This document shows positions 43,838-58,800 of a stretch of 64,000 bases of DNA, piece after piece (the stretch's first letter is position 1; each line of letters starts with the position of its first letter). Source of the stretch: Fragum whitleyi (Eukaryota > Mollusca > Bivalvia > Cardiida > Cardiidae); the NCBI GenBank assembly GCA_948146395.1, contig OX411543.1, forward strand, positions 19,176,363 through 19,240,362, read 5' to 3'. A program made the position numbers and the translations under genes. The notes under the pieces are model-generated. The model searched no databases and was not told the DNA's origin. It saw nothing but the letters and a program-made list of their open reading frames with translations.

Positions 43838-46800
43838 GTATGGGGGTTCTGATTTGCAGGCCTCATAAGGATCCCTTCAAAAACAATAATTTTTTATGCC
43901 CCCCCATGATGAAATTATGACAGGCATATAGAGTAACCTCTATCATTATGTGAGTGTGTGTGTCCCATTCTTGTATGGAGCATAACTTTTGCATTTATGG
44001 ATGAATTGCAAAATAATTTGGTACAGTTGTTTCCTTGGTTGAGGACTAGTGTCACACAAAGAACCTATCTGGATTTGCCCAAGGTCATGGGTGAAGATCA
44101 AATGGGGCCCGGGAAAATCTCAAGTATTTGTGGGGTATCTGTTTCTGTGACATATTTCTAGAACAGATCCACATTTTAATTTATTTAAATAAAACCTTTA
44201 TTTTGCTGGAAAAACCTTTAGAAGCCTGTATTTTGATGAGTAATTCCAATGAATTCTAATATTGATTCATGACATATTCCTTTTGGCAGACAGTGTAGCC
44301 TAAGATAAGATTAGCCTGTACAGTTGTGCAGTATGATCTTGGCATACACTGCCTGTCTTTTTCTCTATTTTTTTTTTATAAAAATCTTGGGGCAGACTTG
44401 TTGACATGTCCTGAAGAATGGGAAATTTTGTCAACAAAATCCAAACTCAACAGGAAAAGGGTTAAAATTGTGAATAACTAGGAAAACAAACCCCCTTTTT
44501 GTATATATGCAAACCCCCTTCATAGAAATCTTGGACCGCCTGCTGTGGTCACCGTTGTCTTGAGTACGCATATAAAGTCAAAATCCTAGTAACATACATG
44601 TATATGGTTTTGCCAGGATATCAGATTCGGGAATCATGAACCTCTTGACCATGAAACGTTTTGTTTTTTTTGGTCAAAACTGTTTTTCAATGAGTCAAAA
44701 CAATAAAATGATTAAGTTATAATGTGGTTTGGTGATTAAAATCTGGTTACTAGATTTTATTACAAGATTTGGTTACTTAACAATAATATAAATAAGGATA
44801 CATAGTTATGAAAGCTTATGCTCAGGTTTGATTGTATTGTCTGAGGTACAGATAATGGGGATATATTACCAGTATGCATTCGAAACTCCACTCGGCCTTT
44901 CTAACAATCAGCCCTGGATATAAATATACTGAGCAAAATTAAAAAAATATTGACCCAATAAGACTTCAGAATTCTATCAAAGTACACACATAAATTATAT
45001 GAAATATATTGCAAATCACGCCCGACCATTTTCAATTTAATTTGAAAAGTTTGGAAGTTTGGTGTGATTTGAAGATGACGCTACTGAATCGTTGAAGTAA
45101 TGGTTGGCAGAGGGTTGTTTTCAAAAATCTCAGACTCTTAATTAAATTTTCAATTGATTAGTCTCTCAGTTTTTATGTTTGCCAAATGCAATATTAGGGT
45201 GTAAGGTATGCTGGATTGATTAGATTACCTAATGCCTTAAAAATTGCTTCTTCCAGCCAATACATGTATTATGTCAAATGAACACAAACAAACAAACAAA
45301 ATCTTAGCAGTTTGAAACTTCAAATTTACCAAATTCTGTCTTTGTGTTCCTTGTCAAGAAAACCAATAAAAAAAATCTCTATTTCAGTTCTCATTTTACT
45401 ACTCAACAACATTTGTACTGCTACATAAAGGCTCCTCATGCTCATTGGTTAGTCTGGTTTGAATCAAAATTAAAATTGCTTGCTGTAAACCCTTTGAATC
45501 ATAAATGGCAAATGGCTTCGTTTCAAAGTTTGCCTTTTTAAAAGATCAAGACATGTAATTCACTTCCATTTTAAAATAACGTTAATGAAGTGTGGAACCA
45601 ACTGCGTCAACATGAATTAACTAATTTGGTGTGACATCTTCCAAGTGACCCTATTGATTTGAAGAGGGCTAAAGACAGTACTACTCTATTGGATATTTTT
45701 AGCGTCTTTATTTTGTTAGCGTCTATATGTTCTTCTCTTTCAACTATTTCAAACATTTTGCTGTAACTTCAAAATCATAGTGAAAGCGCTCATATTTGGC
45801 TTTAATCAAGGTTCGTGTTTGACCCTTAAACCAGGGTTTTGACCCCCAATAATTCCATTTTGATCCTAAAAGGGGGTCATTTTGGCCTTCACTCCAACAA
45901 TGCAACCTGTGCAAGATTATATAAATCCTTTGTTTTCTTCAATTATGAGCAATCTATATAAATGAGTCAACATAAACAATAAAGTGTCTTAGGACACTTT
46001 ATTGATTATGTTGATTTAATTATGTAGATAATTTGAAACTGTTGAACTGATGATTCGCACCCTTTTTGACCCTTTAAAAACTAGTTTTGACCCCCTAAAT
46101 TTTATGGTCATGGGGTCAATGACTCCTGAAATTGAAAAGCTATCACAAGCCCTGATTAATATTCCTCTCAATTATAGGCATCATTCAAGGTCAAGTTTAT
46201 CCACCAAGGTCAAGGTCAGTTATCAAGGTCCAACTTATAAGAAAATCACCGATTCGGGGGCATTAGTGTTTTATGAACACATCTTTTTTCAGAACACCAC
46301 ACCCAGACCAAACAGCCAGGGAGCTGAGGGAGGAGCTAGACCCAAGGTTAACAACAGTGACAGGCTTGGGTCTCAGACCCTTGTTGTCAGGAATGAAACT
46401 CGCAACAAATCTACCAAAGATAAAGAAAATAAACATAAAAATAGTAAAAAGAAGGAAAACTCTGTTCAAAATGGATGGTTCCACAATGTGTCATCGAATA
46501 ATACAACCGATCCTAACTGGTCCCCTGCCCTACAGTTAGTACAGTATAATCAAGCTGTAAAGAAAAATGGAAATGGAGTGAAACATAAAAAACAAACAAT
46601 GAATGAAAATTCAGCGCTGGCTAATAATTCTGTAAATTCACTTGGAAGTGTTAGTTTACATGGAAATTCAAACATACCAAGTAGACATTGTGTAATACAG
46701 AATACACCTGTTGATCAATTGTGTGCAAATGATGAAGAAAATGAGTCTGAAGAATTTCTTAATTTACCATCTGGAATAGATCCTAATTCTGATCCCAGCT

Positions 46801-49800
46801 GTATTTCACGTATTTATGTACGACCTGGTCATGTGATCCCTCCAAATCCACTTCCTGGTTTAAAATCAGACCCTAGAAGTTCTGTGTCAGAAAATATTGA
46901 ATCTAAAAGTCCCTCTGTTAATAGTATACATAATAATTTGTGGGAAAATAGTAAAAACTGTAATGTAAAGGAAATTCCAAATATACAGAATGGTTTACGC
47001 TTAAATGCATTTAGAAATGACATTGATATCGAAACTGATTCTTTACCATTAGCTCGTGCTGATTTACCAGGAATTCATCGTCAATCGTCAAACCCTAGTC
47101 TGAGTGCTGATCAGATTGTCAACCATTTTCCAGGGAGTAATATTTCAGCTAATATAAATAGACACGCCAATTCCCCGACCTTTCAACAAACTGGAGATTC
47201 ACAAATAACAGTGCCATATTATGTACCTTCAGATATCCCTGGAGATGAATTATCAATAAATCTCGAGAGTCTCCAGTCTGATCTTCCCACAGACCTATTT
47301 TTTGGAGATGGGAACTATGAAAATGATTATCTTTATGCTCAACAACTCCAAATGCAATTTGATAAACAAAATTCTGACTATAGAACCCAAATGCAATATG
47401 ACGATTTTACGAATATGGATTACCTTAATCTGAGCGGGGATCAGAGACGTAGTATTGCATCGAAGCAAGTGAACAATGCACGAAGAGAGAATAACTGTGA
47501 TCGAGTGATGAATGACGTTTATGACCCTGAGTTACTTGATGATGGTTTAAGTGATAGTTTATTTATGACGTCACAAAATCAGGAAGCTGACGATGATGTA
47601 AGAACGATTTCACCTGATGTAAGATATGGCCTACCAGCTTATCCTGACCCTAGCTTATCACCTTCAAATAGTCATTGTTTAAGTAAGTAACTGGATTCTA
47701 TATTCCCAATTCCAGAAAAAATGATATAAAGTTAATGTGTGTTAAAGCTGCTCTTGCACAGATTGGGAAAATGTGAATTTTAACATTTTTCATAAAATCA
47801 ATCGGAATAAACTACCTCATCATGTTGAAGCCTTTAAAATAACAAGATTCAATCTGGTATTGCATGGAAAGAAAGACCGATATACCCAAATTTAGGTTAA
47901 ATTCATTCTGAAAAATAAAGTGACTACTAACGCTAAAAAGATTATTCTTCAATTTCGAGCCAACTATTTTCGCTTGACATTCGGTATGATTGTCTTATTC
48001 AATCAAAGATTATGGTTAAAGTATTTGACAGCTGGAAACTTCATATCAATACAAGCAAAAACTGAAAGGTTATTCAACGTAAAAATAACGGTTTTGTAAT
48101 AAATAGACTAGAAATAAATAGTGTGGATACCTTACTGAGCTTGCCACTTCAAAAAAATAAGTTACAAAATTATTGAAATATGTTGTTTCTAGTGCCAATG
48201 CTTTGGGCCATTCTTAATAGTCTAAAGATACACACATTTCCAAAACTTAAAACAAGTTTTGTATTTTTTCTATGAAAAACTGTGAAAGAGCAGCTTTAAG
48301 CTACCACTCATGGGACCAACAAAAAGGAGTTGTTATAGAGAATGGTTCAGGGGTGTGGAAATACGACTTTTCTCCACTTGTCCATGGACAAGTAAAGGTC
48401 AATTTTCTACTTGTCAAGGATCAAAATGAACTTGCCCACAAAAAAAAATGAAATGAGAAATATTGAGATAAACATTGTTTTTAATGAAGAAAATGCTGTA
48501 ACCCAGCATTTTCTTCATTAAAGACAATGTTTTCTCCCCTTTCATACAAACAAAAAGATGTCTTTCCTCCTAGATCTTTTTTGTACTGTATAAAGATTTG
48601 CTCTGGTATATACTTGTCCACTGACAAGTGGTGTAGAAAAATGTACTTGTCCGCAAGTCAAAAAGCCCGTATCGGACAAGTCGGGCATGGGAATTCCACA
48701 CCCCTGTGGTTGCTTAGCATGAGTATTGTTCACAAATAAGAAACATAACCTTGATTGACTATTTGTAAGCAAACTCCTCTGTAATCGTCTGTTGTCTATG
48801 CTCAATAGAATCGTCTCAAAGAGTCGATTCTATTGAGTTTATACAACATAGGATTAATTTACAATTAATTTTTGAGCAATAGTGTCGTCTTTTCAGACAT
48901 TTTGATTTAAAAATGGAGATTTTGAAAACTTAATGAAAATGGTGGCTTAATAGATGTGGTCACTGTTGCAAGACAGTACACAAGTACATGGCTCATGTTT
49001 GGCACAATACCCTGGAGTTTGACTCTCAAAAATCTGAAAAATATCCTATGTAGACCATTAAAATTTCACCTGAGGGTCGTTTTTATGCCCCCGTATCGAA
49101 AGATCGGGGGCATATTGTTTTACTGTTGTCCGTCTGTCCTTCTGTCTGTCTGCAAAAATTAACCAAAAAACTTAACATTGCCAATATCTTCAAGCCTATT
49201 CAAGATACAAGGCTCATATTTGGCATGATGATAGATCTCAATGATCCGCATCTGCTGGTACCAAATCAAGGTCATGTGACAAGGTCAAGGTCATCTGTCA
49301 AATTCAAATAACTCAAAAAGTTAACCAAAAAACTTAACATTGCCAATATCTTCAAGCCTATTCAAGGTACAAGGCTAATATTTTGCATGATGTTAGATCT
49401 CAATGATCTGCATCTGCTGGTACCAAAGTCAAGGTCATGAAGTGTTTCACAAACACATCTTGTGTTTCCTTTGTGTTTGGTAGGCTTTAAGGATCTGTGG
49501 TTGTCTATCTTGCAACCTTTGTGAAATTGAAAACACCATTCAGACCTTGCAACAAGTACCACCTATGAGTAACAATTTAGGCACAGTCATTCTCCAAATT
49601 GTATGAAATGTTGGTTTTATTATACAGAAGATGTCATTCAAAGTCAGGTGATAGATGTTAATAATTTCCTTGTTACAGTAGAATCCTGTTAATAGCAACT
49701 CCATTCTGTCAAAGGTTTTGTTGCTATTAACCAGAAGTTGCCATTAACAGGAGCTATTTGTTCTTTGAATTAGATATTATTGCACAGAGTCAGTTGCAAT

Positions 49801-52800
49801 TAAGCAGTGAGTTGCTATTATGAGGGTTGCAATTCAGAGGATTTCACTGTACCAATACAGAGGTCGCAATTGTAGTCAATGATGAAAATTAATGAATGGT
49901 CATGAGTAAAAAATGCTTTTGCTAATGGTGACCTTCAATTCAAAATCTTATTTATAGAAAGCTTTTTCACAATTTTCTTTATAACCCCATCAGAGATTTG
50001 GATGAAAATCTTATTTTCAATCTTAGTACGAAATAAAAAGATATAAAGTTTCTTGAATATGGGGACTAATTTTCTTGCACAATCAAGAATCTAGCAGCAA
50101 ATCTTCAGGAAAATGTCTTTTTCGTATCAATTATTTAGATAATTTTTTTTACAGGGGGTCAGTCATTCGAGGATGAGCAGCTGGCAAGACAAATTGCTGA
50201 AGAGATAAGGATAAAAGAAGATGAAGACTTGGCAAGGCAATTACAGGTATTTGAAGCTACTTGATTTAGAGCTAGAAGCATTTTGAGAATCTCTGCAAAT
50301 GTTAATGCCCCAAAAAAATGTGAATTGATGCTGTTTTTGCATAAAAAGATAAATAAGAGTATATATTCAATTTCAAATAAAAATTGCAAAATGATGTCAC
50401 AGAAACAATGTAAAACCAGATACAAACCTACTTAAATGCCGTCATGTATTACACTGTCCATCTTGTTGATACCGACATTGCTTCTTGAATTTATGACATC
50501 ACAAAATTTAACATGGGATTTAGAGCAATGTCTTTAGGTATGCTCTACAATAATGTTACACAAAGAAACTGATAAAGTATATAGGCCCTGACATAGGATA
50601 TTTAAGTGAAAAAAAAGCTGGGTGTTAGCGACATATGAATTTACTGATTAATCCACGTCTTCTCCCATTAACACCCGGGTTTTGTCCGTTAACATATGCC
50701 TTTAATGACCCGAAAACATACATTTTATACAATAATACTTAAAAAAAGCTTATGTTTTGGGTACTTGCCAGAATCCAATGAGTACCCTCAACATGTGGTT
50801 TGGATGAGAAATAAAGACTTTAGATTACCACTTATCTGTTCCTTTTAGAAATCGTTTCAAGTTTTCTTATTTCCTGAACACTAATAAATGTTAGAAATGA
50901 GTACAGAACAAATGAGCCTGTGCGTGAGATTTCCAACAATTTCAAATATATGTAAAGCAAAGTCTCTGACTAGAGTCTTCATTATGCCTTTAGTAGATAT
51001 ATAAGGTCTCCAACTATCTGTAGACCATCAGGTTATTTATATTTACTGTTTGTGGCTGTCTATGCCTCTCAATTTTTGCACCTCAATAACATTTCAAGTT
51101 GTTGGAAATGTCATGCACAGACTCAAATTGAATGTAACCTTACACCTTGGTTTGAAATAGTTCCATTCATAGACAAACAAATATTAGTAAAATTCTTGGC
51201 ATTCATTTTATTCATTTCTTAACTCTTTCTTTTATTGTCCTTGGATTTATATTCTTGTGATAATATACTTGAGAAAATGTTGTGAAAAAAGGAAGAAATT
51301 GCTGGCAACAAGTAATTTCTCCTTTCCCGCAATATTTCTACAGCATGAGATGATTTCTTTTGAAATTACACTGAGGTGCGTTCGTTAGAGCAAGATTCTT
51401 AAGATTCTTATTAAAATTTTTAAGATAAAGCGTTCGGTAGAGCGAGATTTTTAAGCCGCTCATTAAGAATCTTAAGATATCTCAATGAGGAAACGAAGAT
51501 GGTTTTGCATTGGCTTAAAATGTGTAGTCATGACGACGTCGAATATTTTCACCTAAAATAACGAAAACCGTTCATTACGACGCCTTAAAAATCTTATTTA
51601 GATAGATTTTCCATCTTGCTCTAATGAAGGCACCTCTGCTTTTCATTGTCATGTGCTACCACATTTGTACTGACTCACAATTAGGAAATAAAAGCTTTTA
51701 GCATTTTGATTTTAATATAATTTTGGCAAGGTTTTTAAGTTGGAATGCGGAGCAATTCCAACTTAGATTTAACAAAACCGCAAAATGAACACAAGATAAT
51801 TTCATTTCGGGTTTTTTGAGAACACATATCACGTGAACAGGATGTGAATACACTTCGGCCTATTTTTTACATCTCAACTTGACAGACCTACAGTTTATTT
51901 CATCGAAAAGTAATAATGCTGTACAATTACACAACTATCACTTCGCGTATATTATTAACACGCTTATTTATATTTTAAACGATATTTATTGAAAGTTGCG
52001 TACGAATATATTAGTGTCACATGTTTGCATTACTATATTTGGAAATCATGTGATAAGTCAAGTCAAATAAAGTCAGCAGTTGACAATTAGCGCTAGCCAA
52101 TCACGTGATCTGCTTTTTTGGTAATGTCGCGATCTGTTTTCTCAGTATTGAGGCAATAGCACAGACCAATCACGTGATCTGCTTATTTGGTAAGGTCGCG
52201 ACCTGTTTTTCGTAGAATTATGTTATAGCTTCTTAAAGGTATAGTTTCTGTTTATGAACGACCTTATTACAAATTTAACTTTTGACAAGGTGTTATATTG
52301 TAAATTTCTGTCTAAGCTACGAAATAAATACCTTTTCTTAAAGTGATGATACACTTTTAAAGTTAATAAATATTTTTGCAACATATTGTCGTTTGCTTTC
52401 CGTCATATTGCAGTTTTTATCTACATGAATGTTTAATTGTAAAAACCCAATACTCATCTAATAAAACCCTTGCCCCCACATCTTTAATTGAATTATGAAT
52501 ATCTTTGCCCAATTGCATTCCAACACCAAGACAATTCGCCATTTGAAACAAACCAACTAGTTCAACTTGTTTTCTTCGCATTCTTACACATCAACACGTT
52601 TAAGAGCACCATCAAACAGTTAGTTACATCGTGAAATTGACATTCATCTCAATAAAAAACATTCTTAATCGCTCACTCAGCACTCAATTCATTCATTCAA
52701 AACACTCACTCAAACCAATCAAAAACACTCAAAGTTATCAAGAAAATAAGATCAACATGTACATTCAAAATGAATAAAGCAACAACTAAATCGCGATTTC

Positions 52801-55800
52801 ACTGACATAAATGAAATTTAAAGCGTCTGATTGGTTCTTGGCGAAATAGAAAGCTTTTGATTAAACTTTTATACATTTTTTATATAGGTTATATCGCTAA
52901 TTTTGTTCATCCTGAACAAAATAAGCGACATTGGATTTCCTCCCTTAAACTCGCTCCGCTCACTCATGCAACATCATGCTTAAATCATTCCAAAATCGTT
53001 CACCTTATCAATTTCCCGATGTTATTAACTTTACCCCCAACTCAGAAGAAGAGGAGCATAATTATATTGATTTCATCATGTCTGTCTCTCATTCCATTGA
53101 CCTTTTGCTTTCCGCTAGATAAACGGAGAAGCAATTGACCTACAATAACGAAACTTTACACAAATTTTGCCCATGACCCCAAAAAATGCGCTATTATTTC
53201 GGGGTCATAAATGTCACAGGCATCCGTAAATTTTAACAGTTAACAGTTTCCACTCTAACTGAACAACCAATTGACCCAAATCATAAAACTTGACACAAAT
53301 GTCGTCAATGACCCGAGAAAGTGCCCAATATTGGAGTCACAAAGGTCGAAATCACAATTGAACTTCGTCCAAAAATTTTCTTGAGATTCCAACTCATGAA
53401 GTAAAAGACTTACCCGCGAAAATAGCTTTTCACCATGGAAAAATCACTTGTTGAGGTCCACTTTACGACACTTCTAATTAAAATGTACTTGATAACTCAA
53501 ATGGAGCAGAAGTTTATTGAAATAATAATATAAAAACTGTTTTGAGTGTATAAGGTCGCCTGTGCGTCCATTAGTCGGCTGTATGGTCCGTATCATTTTT
53601 TCCTTTTTAGCTCACCTTACCACAACGTGCTCAAGGGGAGCTTTAGGATCACCCTGACTCCGTCGTCCGTCGTGTGTCGTCACCTTTCTTAAAACTTCTT
53701 CTTTTTCTAAACCGCCAGGCAAATTACAATGAAATTTTGCCAGAATGTTCCCTGGGTGACCCTTTTCAAAATTGTCGCTTTATTGTAATTGGCCAATAAA
53801 TATGGGTATGGCAGGGTGGGGCTTATTTTGAGCCCAAAATCTTTGAATCTTCAAATATTGTTGGCATAATTTTCATTAGCCCATAGATATGGGCATGGCA
53901 GGGTAGGGCTAATTTTGAGTCTTCTCTTTAATGAATGGGTTGTTCAGGATCTATTATGACTGCTTATACTTCGAATAATGTCTCCTCTTCAACAATTAGA
54001 CAAGTTTGAATGAATCTTTGCCAGAAAGTTTCTTGGATAAGATCCACTGGACCAATCGAATTCAGGTGAGCGGTTTAGGGCCATTCTGGCCCTCTTGGTA
54101 TAATTTTTCTTTCATCAGATTCGGGCCTGTACAGCGATTAAGGGGTTTAAGCGTCTCTCGTTGTTGAAATACATTGATTTATATACGCCCGTCAAATGAC
54201 GAGACGTATTATGTGATCACCTGTGGTGGGCGGGAGGCGTCAGCTTCGCTAGTTTCTTGAGGTCACCGTCTCTCGAACGCATTCCAACTTATCAGTACTT
54301 TCAGTACTTTGATTTTATTCAGCATGACAAGGGTTAAATTTTGAAGAACTGGAAAGGGTAAATTTTACACTTTGTTTATTCCCTTTAATAGATGCAGGAT
54401 GACCTTGAACAAAGAGCGTACCCAGTTCCTCACCCTGTCAGTAGAAGGCCAGATATCAACGAGTATCGAGAAAACTCAGAGCCTCTTCATGCTCGGTATA
54501 ACAGGGCGTGGCAGACGTGGCAGAGGCCTTTAACTGTCCCAGTAAGTTATCTATTTAAATTTAGGTGATGATGATTCATTAGTACCTATTCATTCATTAG
54601 CTCTCGTAATCAGATTACTTTTCAGCTAGATTTTGCTCTAGCTGAAAACCTAGTGTATTACTTAAGGTAGTGGACCCATTATAGGTCTGCAAAGTTTCAG
54701 AAATAATGACCTTGAACAGAATTTACAGAGGTTTCCTCATGGTTTTCATTAGGAAACCACGGTTAAAATTATGAAAGATCATGTGGTCCAAATGTTGAGG
54801 AACTATATCAGGTCCACAACCTTAATAAGCAATACTTACTCACTGGTTTTGAAGAAAACTATGGCATTTTGTGATATCTCCACTATTACAAAAGGCACTC
54901 TCTAGAAACTTTGCATACATCTTCACTATCAAAGAGCAGCTTGTACTATCTAGAGGAATGAGAGAATAATGCCCCTTTTTTACTTAGATTGTTTATCCAT
55001 TATCTAGCACCCAACAGAGGAGTGAAGGCACCCATAGACAGTGCTCATGTTAGACTTGAAAAAATTGGGTGCATATTAGTTTACGGTCATATGACTATAA
55101 TGTCCTTCTGAAATTGTGAAAAGGGGCATTAAATCTCATTCAAACAAATAAATTGTCTCTAAAACTCATCCAAATAACTTGAAATTGCTAGTTACATGTA
55201 CTTGAAAATATTCAAGATACAATGTTCATACTTTGCAAGATCCCATATTAGGCATCTATACATAATATTGAATTTGAAGGTCAAGGTCATGTGACAAGGT
55301 AAAGGTGATCTATCAAGGTCTAAGTTTTGATAAATCTACTGTTTCAGGAGCATTTGTGTTTTCATTAACACATTTTGTTCATTGTCAAACATGTAAAGGA
55401 AAACATGTAGCAGGCAACAGTGTTTCATGAAAAAATCTTGTTCTTTCCTTTATGATGAAATTGTTGTCAACATAATGACTCTTTTGGAACACCACTCAGC
55501 TAATCTCACCATCAACCTCAATTGTGCAATGACAGACTATTTTTAAAGATTATGGGAAATCCTGTCTCCAACATGAATTTGAAATCATCCTATCCTTATA
55601 TGAATATCTTAAGATTCTTTAATAACTGCTGAAAATCCTTAATTTTTGAGATTGATTCGTCAAGAATCATTCTCTGAAGTTAAGATTTTCATATGTTATT
55701 AACTGTAAAAATATAAATCTAAAGATAGCCTGTGTTAGTTTTTCTTACACTGTATCTGCCCAACAAAATGCACAATTTTGTTACATACCGATCCGCCTCA

Positions 55801-58800
55801 TAAACATCCCAGGTCTGTGAGTGATGTTCCGAATTCATGTTGACTGTATTCCGTTTGTGATGCAAGTTAACACCATGTATGATTTTATGCTTAATATTTT
55901 GCTTCTTGCTTTCTTTATGATAATAAAAAAAACAAATAACTGTTTGTATCACATGGAAGATCAATTTATCAATTTTTTATGACAGCTAAAAATATATGTT
56001 CACTCGTGGCTCTGCCACTCATGAAAATATAACTTCTGATAAAAAAAATTTATCTGAAACAAATCATGTTCCTTTATGTAGTGATTTGAATTAAATCTTT
56101 ATTTCAGACAAGTAGACATGGAAATAATGTAATGGACTCTACGATAAGAGGTGTGTCGTCCACAGAAAGACCTCTAGCTAGACGCGTACCCTTAGACCTA
56201 GTTGAGTTAGAGTATTTAGAAAACATCCACTCGCCTACCAACGAATATCGACTGTTACCAGGTGGTCGTGGACAGTACGAGTTTAATCCAGAATACATGT
56301 TGGACGATTATGGGGAAGAAAGTCTAGTCAGTATTAATGTAAGTACATTTAAGGTCAAAATATCTGCTTGCCTACCAACAAATATTGCCTTTTACCAGGT
56401 GGTCGTGGTCAGTATGAGTTTAATCCAGATTACATGTTGGACGATTACTGGGACGAGAGTCTAGTAAGTTTCAATGTAAGTGCAGTCTAAACTCAGAATA
56501 ATTGTGAAGACAACATGGCTTGTGCTATCATTTCAAATTCAGCAGTCATTGACCCTGTAATTGTGTTTTTTCTTGGGGGTCAAAACTGCTTTTGAAGGGG
56601 TCAAAACAGTAATATGAGACAGAGTGGACAGAAAAAAAATCTGGGTTAGAGAGTTAAGTCAATATTAATGTGAGTTAATTTGAATCATAAAGTGTTTTCA
56701 TGCAGATCCTTTTGTTATCAGGGAAGACCTGTAATATTTTGGGCTAACAGGTCCCTCAGACTGGTAGCAAAACGAAGTTAGTGTCAAAGCCTGGGGGGGT
56801 GTGTTAAGCCATTCAAACATTTTAATTTCTCAGTAAAACCCTATGATGTGGGTACTCATTTGAATCGTCTCGACAAGACGATTCCATTGGGTACCAGCAA
56901 TAAAGGGTTTGTGCAATAATTATTGAAATTCTTTTATCTAAATCGAAAATACCCCCTCTATTTGTAGCTCTGTACATGGCTATATGAATATACATGTTTA
57001 ATAATTTTGTTAAGAAATTGTTCTTTATTTCAGAGAGATCCTAGAATGTTGGCAACATTATTGATGGAGAGATCACCCAATATGATGATTCCAAATGAAA
57101 TAGATCTTAATGATTATGAGGTGAGTTTGGGACATTGCATAATTTTTTTCACGTAAACTTTATTATCCCTAGGGATAGAAGAGAAATCTTCATGATCTAT
57201 TTTTTCATTTTTATGTCCCCTGCATCAATAGATTAGGGGCATATTGTTATTGACTTGTCTGTTTGTCCTCAAACAGGGCTCGTGTTTGACCCTTAAACCA
57301 GGGTTTTGACCCTCAAAAATTTGAAAATATCCTATTTTGACTCCTAATTTTTTCTGTCAAATGGGTCAAAATTTCCCTTCAATTATTCTGTATTGCATCC
57401 TGAAACTGCTGCACAATGAACATATAGCAATCAATTGTATCCTTCATATCTTTATAAGAGATTCATATAAAATATGAATCTCTTATAAAGATATGAAGAA
57501 ATCAATCGTAGAAGTCAGTCAGCATAACCAAGAAAACTTTCTTATTTTCCACCTACTTTATTGTTTTGACTTTCAAGACTAGTTTTGACCCCTAAAAAAT
57601 TCAAAGTCAAGGGGTCAATGACTCCTGAATTTGAAAATCTAGCACAAGCTGTGCCCCAAAACACATTTAACATTGGCCATAACTTATGATTAGTAAAGGA
57701 TAGACCCTTCATATTTCACATCAGTTTTTGCTTGTGACAAGAACTTTCTGTAGATGTCAAGGTGAAGGTCATTTTTCAAGGACAAATAGGTTGAAAATTT
57801 CTGAAAATGGCAGTGGCGGGGCATCGGTGGTTTACAAACTCATCTTATTTTCCTTTTGATCATTATTACTTGTATTTTGAAGAAATCATATGGAAGTCCT
57901 GTTGTTTAAGACAACAAAAATATTATTTTCCTTAATTTGTTTCATGATATATACAAGAGTGAGCATTTTACTATCACTTATCATTTCTGTAGGCCTTATG
58001 GGAATTAGCTGAAGGTCTTGGAGAGGTGAAACGCGTTGGAATGGAACACAATGAAATACTGGCCCTTCCAGTCCATATATACAAGGGGCCAATGGGATCA
58101 GATGACAATAAAACAGACTGCCTTGTGTGTTTGAGTGAATTTAAAAAGGGGGAGGAACTCCGAACTTTACCATGTTGTCATATATATCATGTTACATGTA
58201 TAGATGAATGGTTAAAAGTAAGTAGAAAAATTAATTAAGGTAGTTGACCCGTAATAAATCCGCAACATTTTGGAAGTACATGTAATGCACTTTTACAGTG
58301 TTAACCAAGGTTTCCTAATGATTTTCATTAGGAAACCTCGGTAAACATTGTGAAAGTTCCCGAGAGCCGAAATCTTGCGGAATTATTACGGGTCCACTAC
58401 CTTAATTTCTTTTCGTCTGGCTTGTTGGCCTAGTGGTTTAAGTACCCTCTTAATCAAAAGGATGTGGGTTCAGTTTCAATGGAGGCTGGTTGTTTGAGGC
58501 AGGAAACATTAAAGACCACCAAGATGTAAAATTTGGTAACAGTGGTCACATTCCTTTTTAGCTCCACTAGCTGAAAGCCACTGGGGCTATTGTCATGGCG
58601 TTGTGTCCGTTTGTCTGTCCGTCTGTGCGTGCGGTCCTAAACTTTTCTTTAAAAATCTTCTCCTCAGAAACTACTGGATGGATTTCAACCAAACTTCACA
58701 GGAATGACCCTTGGGTGACCCTCTTTCAAAGATGTTCAAGAAATTTTGATCCAATTAAAAACAAGGATTTAATGGGCGTGGCTAATTGCCAAATATGGTA

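Noticed and set aside
46050..46292. N-terminal extension of the large 546-codon ORF (start at 46050)
   Set aside because: This part lies in a GGGTCAAAA-type MITE also found at 57275-57652, and a good acceptor (ATCTTTTTTCAG) starts the real exon at 46293 in the same frame.
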